Shown: positions 34,333 through 46,232, counted from the first letter of the stretch. The stretch: 64,000 nucleotides of DNA from Brachynemurus nebulosus (GCA_035578155.1 JAPWDM010000017.1:5592482-5656481), one strand, 5' to 3'. Program-made: numbers and translations. The notes: generated by a model from the letters alone, not told the origin.

Positions 34333-35130
34333 TAGGGATTGTAAATTTACCGACTTTTCCATTTACCGGTAATTCGGTAATTTTTTTAGCAAAACCGGTT
34401 TACCGGTAATTTACCGGTATTTTTTAGAACACAGAAAATATAAGAATAAATATTAAAAAAAAAAGAAAAAAAAAGCTAAAATTATTTTATTAAGACAGTA
34501 TTTGAACGTGTACTTATGATTACAAAAATTTTGGAAAATCCAACAGTCGTTTTCGGTAATTTTATCTGTTTGATTTCCGACAACTTTGTAGGTATCCTAC
34601 AGCTTCCTTCATAGAAATATACCGCCCATTATTATTGTTTATTAAAAAAATAATTTTACATTTTGTTAAGTATTCGTAAAATATGAATCAATTACATATA
34701 CTACGGTACCTGTAATAAAAATTTACTTACCTCTTCTTACGATGTAATCATTTAACGTAATGTTTAATTATTTTGGAAAATATACAGCTGATTTGAATAA
34801 TCTTATGTAAGTAAATACGAAAAGGACGTTTTATTGTATTGATATGCATTTTAAAACTGACCATTGCATTGTGCGATTTTATTGTATCATAGACTAGTTT
34901 ATTATGGATACACACACAGTAAGGGGTAATTTGATTGTGTACATTTACGTTCAATAAATTGAATCATCTTTCTATTAAATAAAATTAACTTATAAAAATC
35001 TTCAGACATATTATTTTTAATTTACCGAATTACCGGTAAAAAATCAGCAATTTACCGGCAAAAATTTTATGGAATTTTTAGTAATATACCGGTAAACCGG
35101 TAAACCGGTTTACCGGTATTACAATCCCTA
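34333..35130. mobile_element. hAT-type MITE (798 bp) with 8-bp duplication
   Basis: Ends TAGGGATTGTAA and TTACAATCCCTA, flanked by ATCGTAAT on both sides (34325-34332, 35131-35138). Subterminal regions are crowded with TACCGGTA/AAACCGGTTT words at both ends, a dense array of likely transposase-binding repeats. No transposase inside. Confidence 0.9.
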
Positions 35131-35187
35131 ATCGTAATTAATTTTGTGACTGAACGGGGTGTTTTTGAGTTTTCAGGAAACAATTAA

Positions 35188-35380
35188 CCTTTAAGGTAGG
35201 GAGTTTTGGTATGATGTACATAGCTATACGGAGTGAGTTATTATATAAAAATTTAAAGTAAAAAGTATTATAAGTATTACTTACTTACAAACAAACTCTA
35301 TATGACCACAGCCGTACCGGTACGGCCATACTTCGATTTGCAATGACATTAACCGCCGTACGGCCATACTACCTTAAAGG
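35188..35380. mobile_element. piggyBac-type MITE (193 bp) with TTAA duplication
   Basis: Ends CCTTTAAGGTAG and CTACCTTAAAGG between TTAA at 35184-35187 and 35381-35384. Inside, CCGTACCGGTACGG is a palindrome with a second CCGTACGG nearby. Its ends differ from the MITE at 9681. Confidence 0.75.
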
Positions 35381-35384
35381 TTAA

Positions 35385-35921
35385 GTTTACGTCCTAAAAA
35401 TTTTTCACCTCGTTTTTTTTTTTTTTTTTTTTGTTTTGTTGCCTTAAAGTTAATTTTTTCTTAAAGATGGTAAGGAAGTAATTCATAATTTAATACTCAA
35501 ATATTCCTTGTGGTTTCGGTAATTTAAAAATCTTGGTTTCTTAAAAAAATTTTTATCATTTTATTATAAGGAATAAATTAAGATCTTACTTAAGATTTAA
35601 CTTACAAGAAATACCTATTTTTCCCCGTTTTGCTTTATTTTCCAAAGCATATTCAAAGTTTTTTATAATGTAGCCATGTAATATAGAAATATATAATGGT
35701 AATTTAAGAAAAAATTTCTTGGCAAAAAATTATTAAAATAAAAGATTTACAAATTAATACAGTTGGTTTATATTTTTTATCTCCCTTAAATTTTATTAAT
35801 GGATTTTCAGGAACCGTCATATTGAACATTTGCGCTATAATAGTATAGTAATGACGAAAACTGACGAAAACGACTACTATGAGATTACATATTTACTGCA
35901 CAAAATACCTACTACTTATTT
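35385..35921. other. AT-rich spacer before the BEL element
   Basis: A long T run at 35407-35432; no feature recognised. Confidence 0.4.
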
Positions 35922-35926
35922 TATAT

Positions 35927-36685
35927 TGTTTAGTAAAGCGGTTTTTACAATTTCAATTTTAATGGACTGTATTGAGCAGTCGATTAATCAGTTCGAGATA
36001 TGAAAAAATAATAACGAAAATCAAAAGAAAAACTAAAAGTAAAAAACTCACCAATTTTCTGATGTGTTGCCAGACAAATCTGCGATGCACTTTAAATGGT
36101 TATAAGTGACTGAGGAAAGTTATTAGGAAAAATGGGGAAAATAACCATTTAATAAACGGAGGTTTTCACTTTATGAATTAATCAAATTTAAACAAAAAAA
36201 TATAATAATTATTAATTAAATTTAATAGAAAAGTGTCGAATTTGCGATAAATACAAAACGCACGAGAAATCGAATAATCATAAAATTAGTGTAATTAATT
36301 TTATAACTGCGGAACGAACAATTAATCCGAAAAACGGAGTGAAAAAAAAAACTAGCAATCTATTCAAAGAGAATTTTCTAGTAATATATAATGCGGGCGA
36401 ACAATAATGAATCTAAACGATTAATAATTTTGTAAAGTATAATTTTGTATTTTAAAAATATGCCTATTTGTGCCACCTTATGTAATCGTAACATACATAA
36501 TATTTGTCAATAAAGGGATTAATCAATTAATTAGGTATATGTAATATGTTTAATTATGCTAAAAAATAAATTTATATTTTCTAAATTGTACAAATAATTA
36601 TTGGCGTCAACATTTAAGATTTTGTATCGAAAGAAAAATAAAAAAATATAAAAAATAATTAATATATTAAACGTTGGCGCCAACA
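35927..36685 (-). repeat. BEL 3-prime LTR (759 bp)
   Basis: On the minus strand it opens TGTTGGCGCCAACG and closes TTTACTAAACA. GGCGCC lies within a TTGGCGCCAA palindrome at the end. AATAAA-like signals are plentiful but none can be singled out. Confidence 0.93.
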
Positions 36686-36700
36686 TCCCCCCGCCCCTGA
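36686..36700 (-). promoter_or_regulatory. Polypurine tract of the BEL element
   Basis: AGGGGCGGGGGGA on the minus strand directly abuts the 3-prime LTR, where plus-strand DNA synthesis is primed. Confidence 0.8.
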
Positions 36701-36909
36701 AGGAATTTCAGGAACGTGAGATAAAATTATGAAACCATTCAAACACTCAAGAGAAACTATTAACTGAAGTTATTCCATTATTGAAAAAACTAGCAATTGA
36801 ACAGGTGATCTAACAATTCAATTAATGAATAAATAAATAAATGAAAAATTATGAAAATAATGAACGAATAATAAACAAGTTGTTTGTGAGAAAGAAAAGA
36901 AAGGTGTGA

Positions 36910-38280
36910 TTATTGCAGTGGTAGTGGACAAACTTTTACGACCGGGCGTTTAAAAATTCCATTTTTGGTTTTTACAGATACCACTCTGACCACCCCATCT
37001 TTACCGGGGAAAGTTTCAATTATTCGACCAAGTGGCCATTGTAAAGGTGGGGTGTTTGGTTGTTGTAAAATGACAATCTTTCCGATCTCAATAGATTCAG
37101 GTGACCTGGTCCAACGTTCACGAACTTGTAACGACGTTAAATATTCGATATGCCATCGTTTCCAGTAATCTTGTACCATTTTATCAATAAGTTGGTATCT
37201 AGTTAAACGATTAATTTTAGTACCAGACAGATCCTCAGCAGGCAGCCAATTTAGCGGTGTCAGTGTGAGAAAATGAGCGGGTGTAAGAGCAATGGGGTCA
37301 GCTGGATCGGAACTCAGTGCACATAAAGGTCGGGAATTTAGCAAACACTCGATTTGTATTAGAAGGGTATTCATTTCTTCATAAGTAAGTAGTTGTTCCC
37401 CAATTACTTTGTGAAGATGTGTTTTTACACATTTTATGTTTGCCTCCCAGATGCCACCCATATGTGGCGCACTAGGAGGATTAATTTTCCACGTAACGCC
37501 TCTGTGACTGAGTTCGTTTCCAAGCTGATTTTGAAAATCAGAGGAAGATAACAATTGATATAGTTCACTTAGTTCTGTTTTTGCTCCGATAAAGTTAGTA
37601 CCGGCATCGGACACTAAAGTAGAACATAGCCCTCTACGCGCTAAAAATCGTTTAAAAGCCTGTAAGAAATTTGGAGTTGATAGATCTGACACGAATTCTA
37701 AATGGACTGCTTTAATACCAAGGCATATAAATAAACATATATAGGCCTTTTGTGAACGAGTACCACGAAATCGGTTAAGTAAAATTTTTATTGGCCCAGC
37801 AAAATCTACTCCCGTAGAGAAAAATGGTTTTACTTGTTGCACTCTATAAGCAGGCAAGTCACCCATCAATGGATATTGTGGCTTTAGATTCATACGAAAA
37901 CAAAAATTACACTTCGAAATACGATTTCGAACTACAGTGCGCGCTGAAAGTATCCAATACCGTTGTCGAAGTAAAGCCAGTACCAAATTAGGACCTGTGT
38001 GAAAGTTAGTTTGATGATGATAGTCAATTAATAAATTTACAACAGGATCCTTTTTCGGGAGTAAAATAGGATGCTGGGTGTCAAAATTCAAATTTGAATT
38101 TGCAAGTCGCCCACCAACACGAAGTATACCATCTTTTAAGAAAGGGCGAAGTTTACGCAAATAAGGGGAACATTGTTGATTATTATTTAGTGATCTGATT
38201 TCGGTTTCAAAATGAGCATTTTGTACGATTTTTAAAATGATTCGTTCGGCAAAATTTAAGTCGGTAGCGGTAATATTGGT
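36910..38280 (-). CDS. BEL Pol: integrase region
   Basis: Contains an H2C2 zinc-binding domain (DYHHQTNFHTGP then CNFCFRMN), an integrase core with VDFAGP, SDAGTNFIGA and GGIWEANIK supplying the D, D and E positions, and a C-terminal domain of the DUF5641 type (GRIIETFPGKDGVVRVV). It inserts the element cDNA into chromosomes. In an intact element it is continuous with RT; here an in-frame TAA at 38281-38283 separates them. Downstream of the stop the frame reads on, so the rest is preserved but would need readthrough or internal start at 38160. It is followed by the polypurine tract and LTR. Confidence 0.92.
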   Translation of the reverse strand, partial: TNITATDLNFAERIILKIVQNAHFETEIRSLNNNQQCSPYLRKLRPFLKDGILRVGGRLANSNLNFDTQHPILLPKKDPVVNLLIDYHHQTNFHTGPNLVLALLRQRYWILSARTVVRNRISKCNFCFRMNLKPQYPLMGDLPAYRVQQVKPFFSTGVDFAGPIKILLNRFRGTRSQKAYICLFICLGIKAVHLEFVSDLSTPNFLQAFKRFLARRGLCSTLVSDAGTNFIGAKTELSELYQLLSSSDFQNQLGNELSHRGVTWKINPPSAPHMGGIWEANIKCVKTHLHKVIGEQLLTYEEMNTLLIQIECLLNSRPLCALSSDPADPIALTPAHFLTLTPLNWLPAEDLSGTKINRLTRYQLIDKMVQDYWKRWHIEYLTSLQVRERWTRSPESIEIGKIVILQQPNTPPLQWPLGRIIETFPGKDGVVRVVSVKTKNGIFKRPVVKVCPLPLQ

Positions 38281-40460
38281 TTACAGAGGAAGCATTTTTG
38301 TAAAACGTAGTACATACACAGTCGAACGTAATAATTTTTTCCAATTTGAGCATCGATCAATTAAATTATACAAGGGATTAGGTGCGCGATTGGTAACAAT
38401 TAATGTAATTTCCTTTTTCTCTAATTCCGTGACGTTTTCTAATGGCAATGACTGAATAGGCCAATCAGTTTCCGCATCAAGTAGCCAAGTTGGTCCAGAA
38501 ATCCAATCAGAGAGAGACAAAAACTGTGATGGGGATAAACCACGAGATACTGCATCAGCGATATTTAACTTAGTATTGATGTAGTGCCAATTAGACGACG
38601 GAATTAAGTTTTGAATTTTTGTGACCCTGTTCGATACAAATGTTTTCCACTTGTGCGGTGAATCATTAATCCAACTGAGCGTTACAGTTGAATCCGAAAG
38701 AGCGTAAATTTTATCTATTTTTATACGAGAAAATATTTGATGTACAAAAGATAATAATTTAGCCAATAATAGAGCAGCACATAATTCAAGGCGAGGTACT
38801 GAAATGGTTTTTAATGGTGCAATTTTAGATTTTGCACAAACTAAATTTGAGGTTATATGAGTTTCAGTTGACGAGCGGAGATAAACCACAGCACCATATG
38901 AGGTAGTGCTCGCGTCAGCAAAACCAATTAAAATAATGGAGTTAGTATTTTCGAGTAAGCCTAAATGTCTAGGAATTTTAAAATTTTTTAGCAATGGAAT
39001 TTCATTTTCGAACTGTTTCCAGATTTTAATGAAATTTTCTGGTGGAGTGGCATCCCAGTCTAAAAGCAGTAACCACAAATGTTTTATGAACAATTTCAAT
39101 TTTACAATAACTGGTGCAACAAGTCCCAGAGGATCAAAAAAACGAGCTGCGAGAGATAAAATGTTTCTTTTGGTACATTCTCTGGTTTCGTCTATGTTTA
39201 ATTTAAATGACAAATAATCAGTTTCAGGGTGCCATTGCATACCTAAAACTTTCAAAAAATCTTTTTCAAAATTAACTATTTCGGGAGTACAGTTTTCCTT
39301 AGGTATAAAATCTAACAATTCATGTGAATTAGTTGACCACTTAACTAGATCGAAACCACCTCTTTGAAACATATTAACCATTTCCAGGTAAATTTGTTTC
39401 GCAATATGTATGTTACTAACACTTGCCAAGTAATCATCAACGTACATAAACCTTCGAGCATGTTCCGAAGCTATTGGAAAATCATTTTCTTCGTCATGTG
39501 AAAGTTGATGTACAGTTCTAAGAGCAAGAAAAGGAGAGGATTTTACGCCAAAAGTAACTGTGGTTAATTCGTATGACGATATCGGTTCTGTCTCTGAATA
39601 GCGCCATAAAATTTGTTGAAATTTTCTGTGTTCCTCACATAAATTAATTTGCAGATACATGCGTCTAATATCTGATGTAATAGCAATTAAAAATAAGCGG
39701 AAATTCAAGAAAATATTTACGACATCAGTTTGCAATTTTGGACCCGCATATAACAAATCATTGAGTGAAAAACCAGTATCAGAACGAGCACTTGCGTCGA
39801 ATACAATTCTGAGAGGAGTACTAACACTGTCAACTTTAAATATTCCATGACGTGGGATAAAATATGATGGTTCAGAAACAGATTTGTTTGATACTTTTCT
39901 AATGTAACCAGCTTCCAAATATTCATTAAAAATTTGAACATATTGTTCTTTATATTTTGGGACTTGTTTAAATTTTCGTTCCAAACTTAAGAATCGCCTA
40001 AGTGCCACTGCCTGCGAATTGCCAAGATTAGCGGGATCGGACTTGAACGGTAGTGACACAGTATATCTCCCTGAATTTTGACGGCTATAAGTCGAAGCAT
40101 AAAGTTCTTCGCATTTCAGTTCATCTGGATCTTGAATTAATTCGGACGGAACCTCTTCAAGCTCCCAAAACTTCTGGACCAAATTTTCAAGATGCGGTTC
40201 TACGACTGTGTAAAATGAATTTACGATATCTTGGCTATGTGTTACAGGAGTTTTACCTAAAAGTACATAACCTAAAGTGGTTTCAATGGCAACGGGTAAG
40301 TCCGGTGAGGCCATTATACGATTATGACCCAATAAATGGGGATACAACTCACCCCCCAATATGCCGTCAATATTTCCCGGAGTGTGAAAACTGTGATCGG
40401 CTAGCAGTAAATTTTCAAGGTACGTAAGTTTCTCGAGAGGAATTTTACAATGAGGTAATA
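38281..40460 (-). CDS. BEL Pol: reverse transcriptase and RNase H
   Basis: RT fingers/palm motifs LRIVFDASAR and the catalytic RMYVDDYLAS-type box (Asp pair) are intact, followed by the A17-type region (ARFFDPLGLVAPV) and an RNase H-like domain (GFADASTTSYGAVVY, LSDSTVTLSWI). It copies element RNA into DNA. The frame is open for nearly 700 codons. A one-base frameshift near 40462 separates it from the protease part, and a stop at 38281 from the integrase. Upstream (LGHNRIMASP, ETTLGYVLLG) is the linker expected just after the protease. Confidence 0.93.
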
Positions 40461-41374
40461 TTTTCTCTCAGTAATATTTTCTATAACTAATGCATCTAAA
40501 GAATAGCGTTTTGACGGATCGAAACAAGACGAAATAATTAAATTTACTTGACCTTTTACTTGGTTTGTAGAAGTACCTATACCACGAACAGTTGATGAGC
40601 ATTTTTGAATTCGTAAATTAAATTTTTTACAACACCCAAAAGATAAAATATTCCGTTGACTGGCTGAATCCAATAAAAATCGAGCTTTGTGTATGTTATT
40701 ATGCTCATCAATAATATTTACTATAGCGGTAGATAACAATACAGTTGAATTATAATTATTCAGAGTTGTTTCATTAGTGGAGCACAAACTCAAAGTATGA
40801 AAAATTTTTGTGTCTGCTGAGTTTGCCACATTTTCCCCTACCGATTTACTGTTAGGTGATGAACTAGGAGATTTTGTGGAAGAAGAAGGAATGGGATTTG
40901 TTGAAATATTTTCAGTATTTGAAAAATGCAGTAGAGAGTGATGTTTTTTAGCACATTTTTTACACGAAGTTTTACTTTTACAAACAAGTACTTTGTGAGA
41001 ACCTAAACAATTGATACACAGATTATTTTCTTTAATTAATTTGTAACGATCCAACGGCTTGAGAGCTGAAAATTTACCACAATTATAAATACTGTGTGAA
41101 TTTGAGTTACAAATTGAACAATGACTACCATTAGAATGATTTTGAGTACTGACAAAGGTGTGCGAAACTTTACTTTTTTCGACAGAGGAAACCAATTTTT
41201 GAGACATCGGAGATCTAATACAAATTTTGACTTGTTCTGAAACAAACTGAATTATGTCGTCATATGACGGTAACGATGATTGTCGACGTGTATTTTCGAA
41301 TAATCGAATAGTTTCTGAATCTAGTTTCTTTAATGCTAAATACGCGAAAATATAATCACAAAGATTTTCAATTT
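40461..41374 (-). CDS. BEL zinc knuckles and protease
   Basis: Three Cys/His knuckles (CSICNSNSHSIYNC, CINCLGSHKVLVC, CKKCAKKHHSLLH) are followed by an aspartic protease region with LLDSASQRNIL, the DSAS form usual for BEL/Pao, where DTG would stand in retroviruses. The knuckles bind genomic RNA and the protease matures the polyprotein. The same frame extends upstream of the first ATG to 41374, where a one-base shift in an A-rich run breaks the join to gag. Confidence 0.88.
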
Positions 41375-42112
41375 TTAATTTTTGAGAGCTCGTACCGATG
41401 CATCGAATTTTAATAAAAAATTATTCAGTGAATTAACACTTTGGTTAGTAGCAGGTTTGAAATCAAATAATTGATCGAGATAACTATTAGCCAATAATCG
41501 CTCATCATTATATTTTTCATTTAAGGACTCCCACAAAAAACTGTAATTTTGGCCGGTAGGTGGAACACCTGAACAAATACGAAGCGCTTTATCATCAAGT
41601 TGACCTATCAAGTAATGTACACGATCAGTGTCCGTAAGTGTGGGATTTTCGTGAATGAGATTTCTGAAACATTCCGAAAATACTGGCCAATCCTGTAAAT
41701 TTCCAGAAAAACGCGGTAGAGAAATTTTTGGGAGACGTGGCATCGATTTACTTGGACCAGCAACCACATCGTCATTTACAGCCTCTGGTATAGAGGTCGT
41801 GGAAGTTTTACGAGTTTCGGTATTAATGTCTTTTTTAATTTTTAAAATATGGCAATATATTTCGTCGAAACTGTCTAAAACTGCAAAATCGGGCACATAA
41901 TTTTCATCGAGTGAAATACTAAGTTCATTTATTTGATCAACAATGGAAAAAAATTCAGTTTTTGTTTCCTCCAATGACTGATATCTAACAAGAAAATTTT
42001 CGTAATTAAATTGGTTAGCAATTCTTTTCCCATCTTCAAGTAGTCGTTGAACTCTAGCAAATAGAGTTTCTTTCTTTTTGAGCAAAATTTTTAATTTTCT
42101 TGTGGGTTCCAT
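41375..42112 (-). CDS. BEL Gag (DUF1759-type) region
   Basis: Starts MEPTRKLKILLKKKETLFA after the leader; the N-terminal half is basic to coiled-coil-like and the second half carries the capsid-region signature LPRFSGNLQDWPVFSECF and LNEKYNDERLLANSYLDQLF. Gag assembles the particle in which reverse transcription occurs. The frame ends at a stop created by a shift near 41375; in the intact element it would continue into the knuckles. The ATG chosen is the first after the primer-binding site on this strand. Confidence 0.88.
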   Translation of the reverse strand: MEPTRKLKILLKKKETLFARVQRLLEDGKRIANQFNYENFLVRYQSLEETKTEFFSIVDQINELSISLDENYVPDFAVLDSFDEIYCHILKIKKDINTETRKTSTTSIPEAVNDDVVAGPSKSMPRLPKISLPRFSGNLQDWPVFSECFRNLIHENPTLTDTDRVHYLIGQLDDKALRICSGVPPTGQNYSFLWESLNEKYNDERLLANSYLDQLFDFKPATNQSVNSLNNFLLKFDASVRALKN

Positions 42113-42522
42113 ATTTAAAGAAAATTAAACACTCAAAACAATTGTAATAATTACGAAAATATTGCAAAATGAATGAAAATGGTTTCAAACTATACGAGTG
42201 TTAAATATACGAGTACTAAAACTTTATATTTAAAAAAAATATATAAAGTTGTAAAATAATTTTTATGAAAGAAAATTCTGAAATAATTTCAATATAATTG
42301 AAAATAAAGCTGAAACAAGATATCATTATGTTTTATTTTGACTAGCCAATTCAATAAAACAAATTACGTATGCACAAAATAGGCGGCACAAATCCAATGA
42401 AATTAATCAGTAAAAATGGACGAACAATTCTATTTTTTTTTTTTTTTGAAAACCAACAGTACCGATATAAATTTGATTTTCGTTAAATTTTCCAAATATC
42501 CGGCGAGCTATGGACCAATAAA
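42113..42522 (-). other. BEL 5-prime leader
   Basis: Untranslated stretch between the 5-prime LTR and gag. At 42500-42517 the minus strand reads TGGTCCATAGCTCGCCGG, a candidate tRNA primer site starting TGG five bases from the LTR; the tRNA is not assigned. Confidence 0.6.
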
Positions 42523-43792
42523 TATTTAGTAAAGCGGTTTTTACAATTTCAATTTTAATGGACTGTATTGAGCAGTCGATTAATCAGTTCGAGATATGAA
42601 AAAATAATAACGAAAATCAAAAGAAAAACTAAAAGTAAAAAACTCACCAATTTGCTGATGTGTTGCCAGACAAATCTGCGATGCACTTTAAATGGTTATA
42701 AGTGACTGAGGAAAGTTATTAGGAAAAATGGGGAAAATAACCATTTTTATAACACCTGCTTCTAAAGTTCAATATTCGAGCGTTGTGTAGTGGGCGTAAA
42801 GAGCAGTTTTTTATATCACTGTAAAACAAATGACAGTAACTGTGCGCGAAAGTACAAGTGTGCGTGAAAGTAGCTAAAACTATGCGAGAAAATAATGATA
42901 TTCATTTATCAATGATAATCATATTCAAATTAACATGGAAACGATCAACAAATTAATAAAAAAAACAACAACGTTCTACAAATTAATAAAAATTGCTTAA
43001 AAATAATTAATTTTTTTCTCTCTATTAAACTTTAGAAGCCGTCGTTATAAAAAATTATGTTCGATACGTATGCGTAAAGAGAGGTATTCGGTAGGCTTAA
43101 ATTGGGGCACTCGCTAAAGGGACTGACGTATACACAACGAGATCTCGTGCGCTTACGCACTCGATCTCGTTGTGTATACGTCAGTCCCTTAGACTCGTGC
43201 CCGAATTTAAGCCTACTAGAATACCTCTCTTTACGCATATGTATCGAAAATAACTATTAATAAACGGAGGTTTTCACTTTATGAATTAATCAAATTTAAA
43301 CAAAAAAATATAATAATTATTAATTAAATTTAATAGAAAAGTGTCGAATTTGCGATAAATACAAAACGCACGAGAAATCGAATAATCATAAAATTAGCGT
43401 AATTAATTTTATAACTGCGGAACGAACAATCAATCCGAAAAACGGAGTGAAAAAAAAAACTAGCAATCTATTCAAAGAGAATTTTCTAGTAATATATAAT
43501 GCGGGCGAACAATAATGAATCTAAACGATTAATAATTTTGTAAAGTATAATTTTGTATTTTAAAAATATGCCTATTTGTGCCACCTTATGTAATCGTAAC
43601 ATACATAATATTTGTCAATAAAGGGATTAATCAATTAATTAGGTATAGGTAATATGTTTAATTATGCTAAAAAATAAATTTATATTTTCTAAATTGTACA
43701 AATAATTATTGGCGTCAACATTTAAGATTTTGTATCGAAAGAAAAATAAAAAAAAAAAAAAATAATTAATATATTAAACGTTGGCGCCAACA
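42523..43792 (-). repeat. BEL 5-prime LTR with an insertion
   Basis: Matches the other LTR except for about 510 extra bases at roughly 42746-43258 and a few substitutions. Removing the extra block restores the 759-bp length. Confidence 0.93.
42746..43258. mobile_element. Insertion in the BEL LTR carrying a 95-bp-arm palindrome
   Basis: Bounded by GAAAATAACCATT at the left and GAAAATAACTATT at the right, a likely 13-bp target duplication with one change. Its right half (43054-43245) is a strong hairpin: ACTGACGTATACACAACGAG and its complement, with GTGCGCTTACGCAC at the tip. No ORF. Class is uncertain; a 13-bp duplication favours a retroposed sequence over a cut-and-paste one. Confidence 0.7.
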
Positions 43793-43797
43793 TATAT

Positions 43798-45663
43798 CTA
43801 AAGTCAAAATGTACTATTGCAACCTTTTCAAAAAACGTTGTCAAAATCAAAATGATTACTTTATTTTTTAAGCTTAAAAAATCTCAGATCGTACATCTAG
43901 TACCTAAAAATCAGTTTTTCAATTATATATCTTTGGTAAAACATTACAAATTTTTCAATTTTCCTTCAAATTTGGACACTTCCGGTGAAAATAGCATTAA
44001 GTTAATGGTGACCTTAAAAAGAAATTTTTCCTATAAATGTTTCCGGAAAAGTATATATTTTTTAATTGAAATCGATGCAGAACAATTTATTTTGTATTTC
44101 AAATTTAGGCAACAATCTCTGAATTTATAAATGTTATATCTAGGTAAATCCTTAAAATCACTGTTCCTCTGGCTGTACGACCTAATATTGAAAATTAGAC
44201 GTTAAAATGCAACTAAGGTTTACATGGTCAATATAAAGCTATTAAATATAAGTAAATTATTAGTTATTCAGTTAGTAAAATAACAAACAAGAATGTTCAA
44301 TCAAAATGTAAATGTTAATAAATTGAAAATCACAAAATGACAGTATCATTTTTGGGACGGCACTGTATAGTACCTGATTCCATACAGTACCATATAGTAC
44401 CTGGTCAGTTTACTTTATTGTGTATAGTTTTATGATTCTTATTCGCTCTTAAAACACCAAATTTACTTGCGCTCTGCTGACACGCGCTCTCTAAACATAA
44501 TCTTGTAACACAACCTAAAATAAAATCTTCATCTTTTTCTATTATTCAAATACACTATTTTGGCATGTATAGCATTTAAAAGAATTGGGTAAGTAAAAAT
44601 TTCGTTTTCATTCATATTTATTTTGGAGGGACAAAAATATATGTAATTTATTGCCTGTCACGCTGTACCTTTCTGTCATCATAATGTATTTGAATGTATA
44701 GTATAATAATCACCACTAAGTGTACAAAAATGACAAAACCAACACCACAGATATATACCACTACATAAACACATTTATCTATAAAGTATTTGTGTATTGA
44801 CATCCTTGTTAAAAAATTGTCATTGTTTAACTTGGCTTATGCATCTCATTTACATGTTTAACTCTCCTACTACCTAAGATATATGTCATTTCAGTTAAAT
44901 TTAACCATGCTTCATCACTTTGAATTTAAATAATTTTCGTTTTCTTGGCTTTATCTCTTTTATTATTGCATTTACGTAAATTTTAAATTTGTAGTTTGTT
45001 TTTAGAAAAGAATAGAAGATTTATTTGTTTTAAATATAAGAATTATTTAATTTTTTAGCGAAAACTCATGATCAATTGTATCTGAAATGAAGTATATATA
45101 CTTTTTGCTATAACGTACACATATGTACAAACAGTCCAACAGTCTAATATAGTCTATAACTCTATATTGTTAAAACAGATGAGATTGTTACCTATATAAA
45201 ATTCAAATATTTAAACATGAAACATGATACTTAAACATGAAATTGTAGCATAAAAATGAGGGGGGTGGGGGTAAAATAAAAAACCTCCAAAAAGCACAAC
45301 CTAGGTATGAACTCTATCAACACACCAAATTTCAACTCTCTACGTTAATTCTAGGAGGCTGGGGGCGTGTTAGATCCAGCCAAAATGGTTTTTTCCCCCT
45401 CTACTCCCTCCAAATCAAACTAGGAAACTGAATTTTGGATATGTTGTTGATAATTGACCGAAACATTATTCGCAACCGATCTGGAAAAGTTTTATTGTTT
45501 TGTTGCCCCCCACCACCCTCTTAAATTTTGGGACGGATCCAAAATTTGCCCAAAATTTGAGCCCACTTTGATAGTATGAGGTGCCTCGAAAATGAACCCC
45601 ATTTACCAAATTTCAGCTCTTAACTTCCATTGGGGGGGTCCTACACATATTAAAAGGTAGCGG

Positions 45664-45666
<3 letters not shown>
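43798..45666. other. Intergenic DNA without recognised genes
   Basis: A 92-codon frame at 43852-44130 is Phe/Lys/Ile-rich as expected from AT-rich DNA and has no domain. GTACC/GGTAC words cluster at 44368-44404. A G-rich stretch lies near 45258. Confidence 0.4.
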
Positions 45667-45731
<65 letters not shown>

Positions 45732-45732
45732 G

Positions 45733-45779
<47 letters not shown>
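45667..45779. repeat. Two adjoining (TA)n tracts
   Basis: 45667-45728 and 45736-45779, separated by AATGAAC. The next foldback element begins at the right edge. Confidence 0.92.
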
Positions 45780-45783
<4 letters not shown>

Positions 45784-46232
45784 TGATCTAATGCATTAAT
45801 TAACAACATAAATGAGCAAAAATTTTTTTTTACTCAAGTTTAATTTTTTATTTTTCTTTAATTTATCAGTTAGGCGGTAAAAATATGCATATGTACTTGA
45901 GACTACTTCACTTGATAGTGTTTTTCTTGGTTACATTTCCATTACATTCAAGAAAAGAATGCCATAGAAAAATATACCATGTAAGTCTTTTGAGAGTTGC
46001 CATTTCTATTACAACCAAATTTTTATGATAGAAATGATACTGGAAAAGGTTCTTTTCTTGAATATAATGGAAATGTAACCAAGAAAAACACTATCAGTTG
46101 AAGTAGTTTCCAGTACATATGCATATTTTTACCGCCTAACTTATAAGTTAAAGAAAAATAAAAAAATTAAACTTGAGTAAAAAAAAATTTTTGCTCATTT
46201 ATTTTGTTAATTAATGCATTAGATCAATTTTA
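45778..46232. mobile_element. Foldback element (about 455 bp)
   Basis: Nearly the whole element is an inverted repeat centred near 46005: CTGATCTAATGCATTAATTA opens it and the complement closes it; both arms hold TTTTACCGCCTAA-type and AACCAAGAAAAACACTATCA-type sequence. It abuts (TA)n on the left. No ORF. Confidence 0.75.

Larger units (their letters stand above)
35927..43792 (-). mobile_element. BEL/Pao LTR retrotransposon, complete (7866 bp)
   Basis: Two LTRs (35927-36685 and 42523-43792) begin/end TG...CA and the whole is flanked by the 5-bp duplication TATAT (35922-35926, 43793-43797). Coding order on the minus strand is gag, zinc knuckles and protease, RT/RNase H, integrase, as in BEL/Pao. 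A purine-rich tract precedes the 3-prime LTR and a candidate primer site follows the 5-prime LTR. LTRs differ at only a handful of positions apart from one insertion, suggesting recent integration. Confidence 0.95.

Noticed and set aside
42500..42517. Assignment of the BEL primer site to a particular tRNA
   Set aside because: The TGGTCC start is suggestive of one tRNA class, but the remaining bases do not match well enough from memory to name it.
43852..44130. 92-codon frame after the BEL element
   Set aside because: Composition (Phe, Lys, Ile, Asn) is what AT-rich DNA gives by chance, with no motif, promoter or paralogue.
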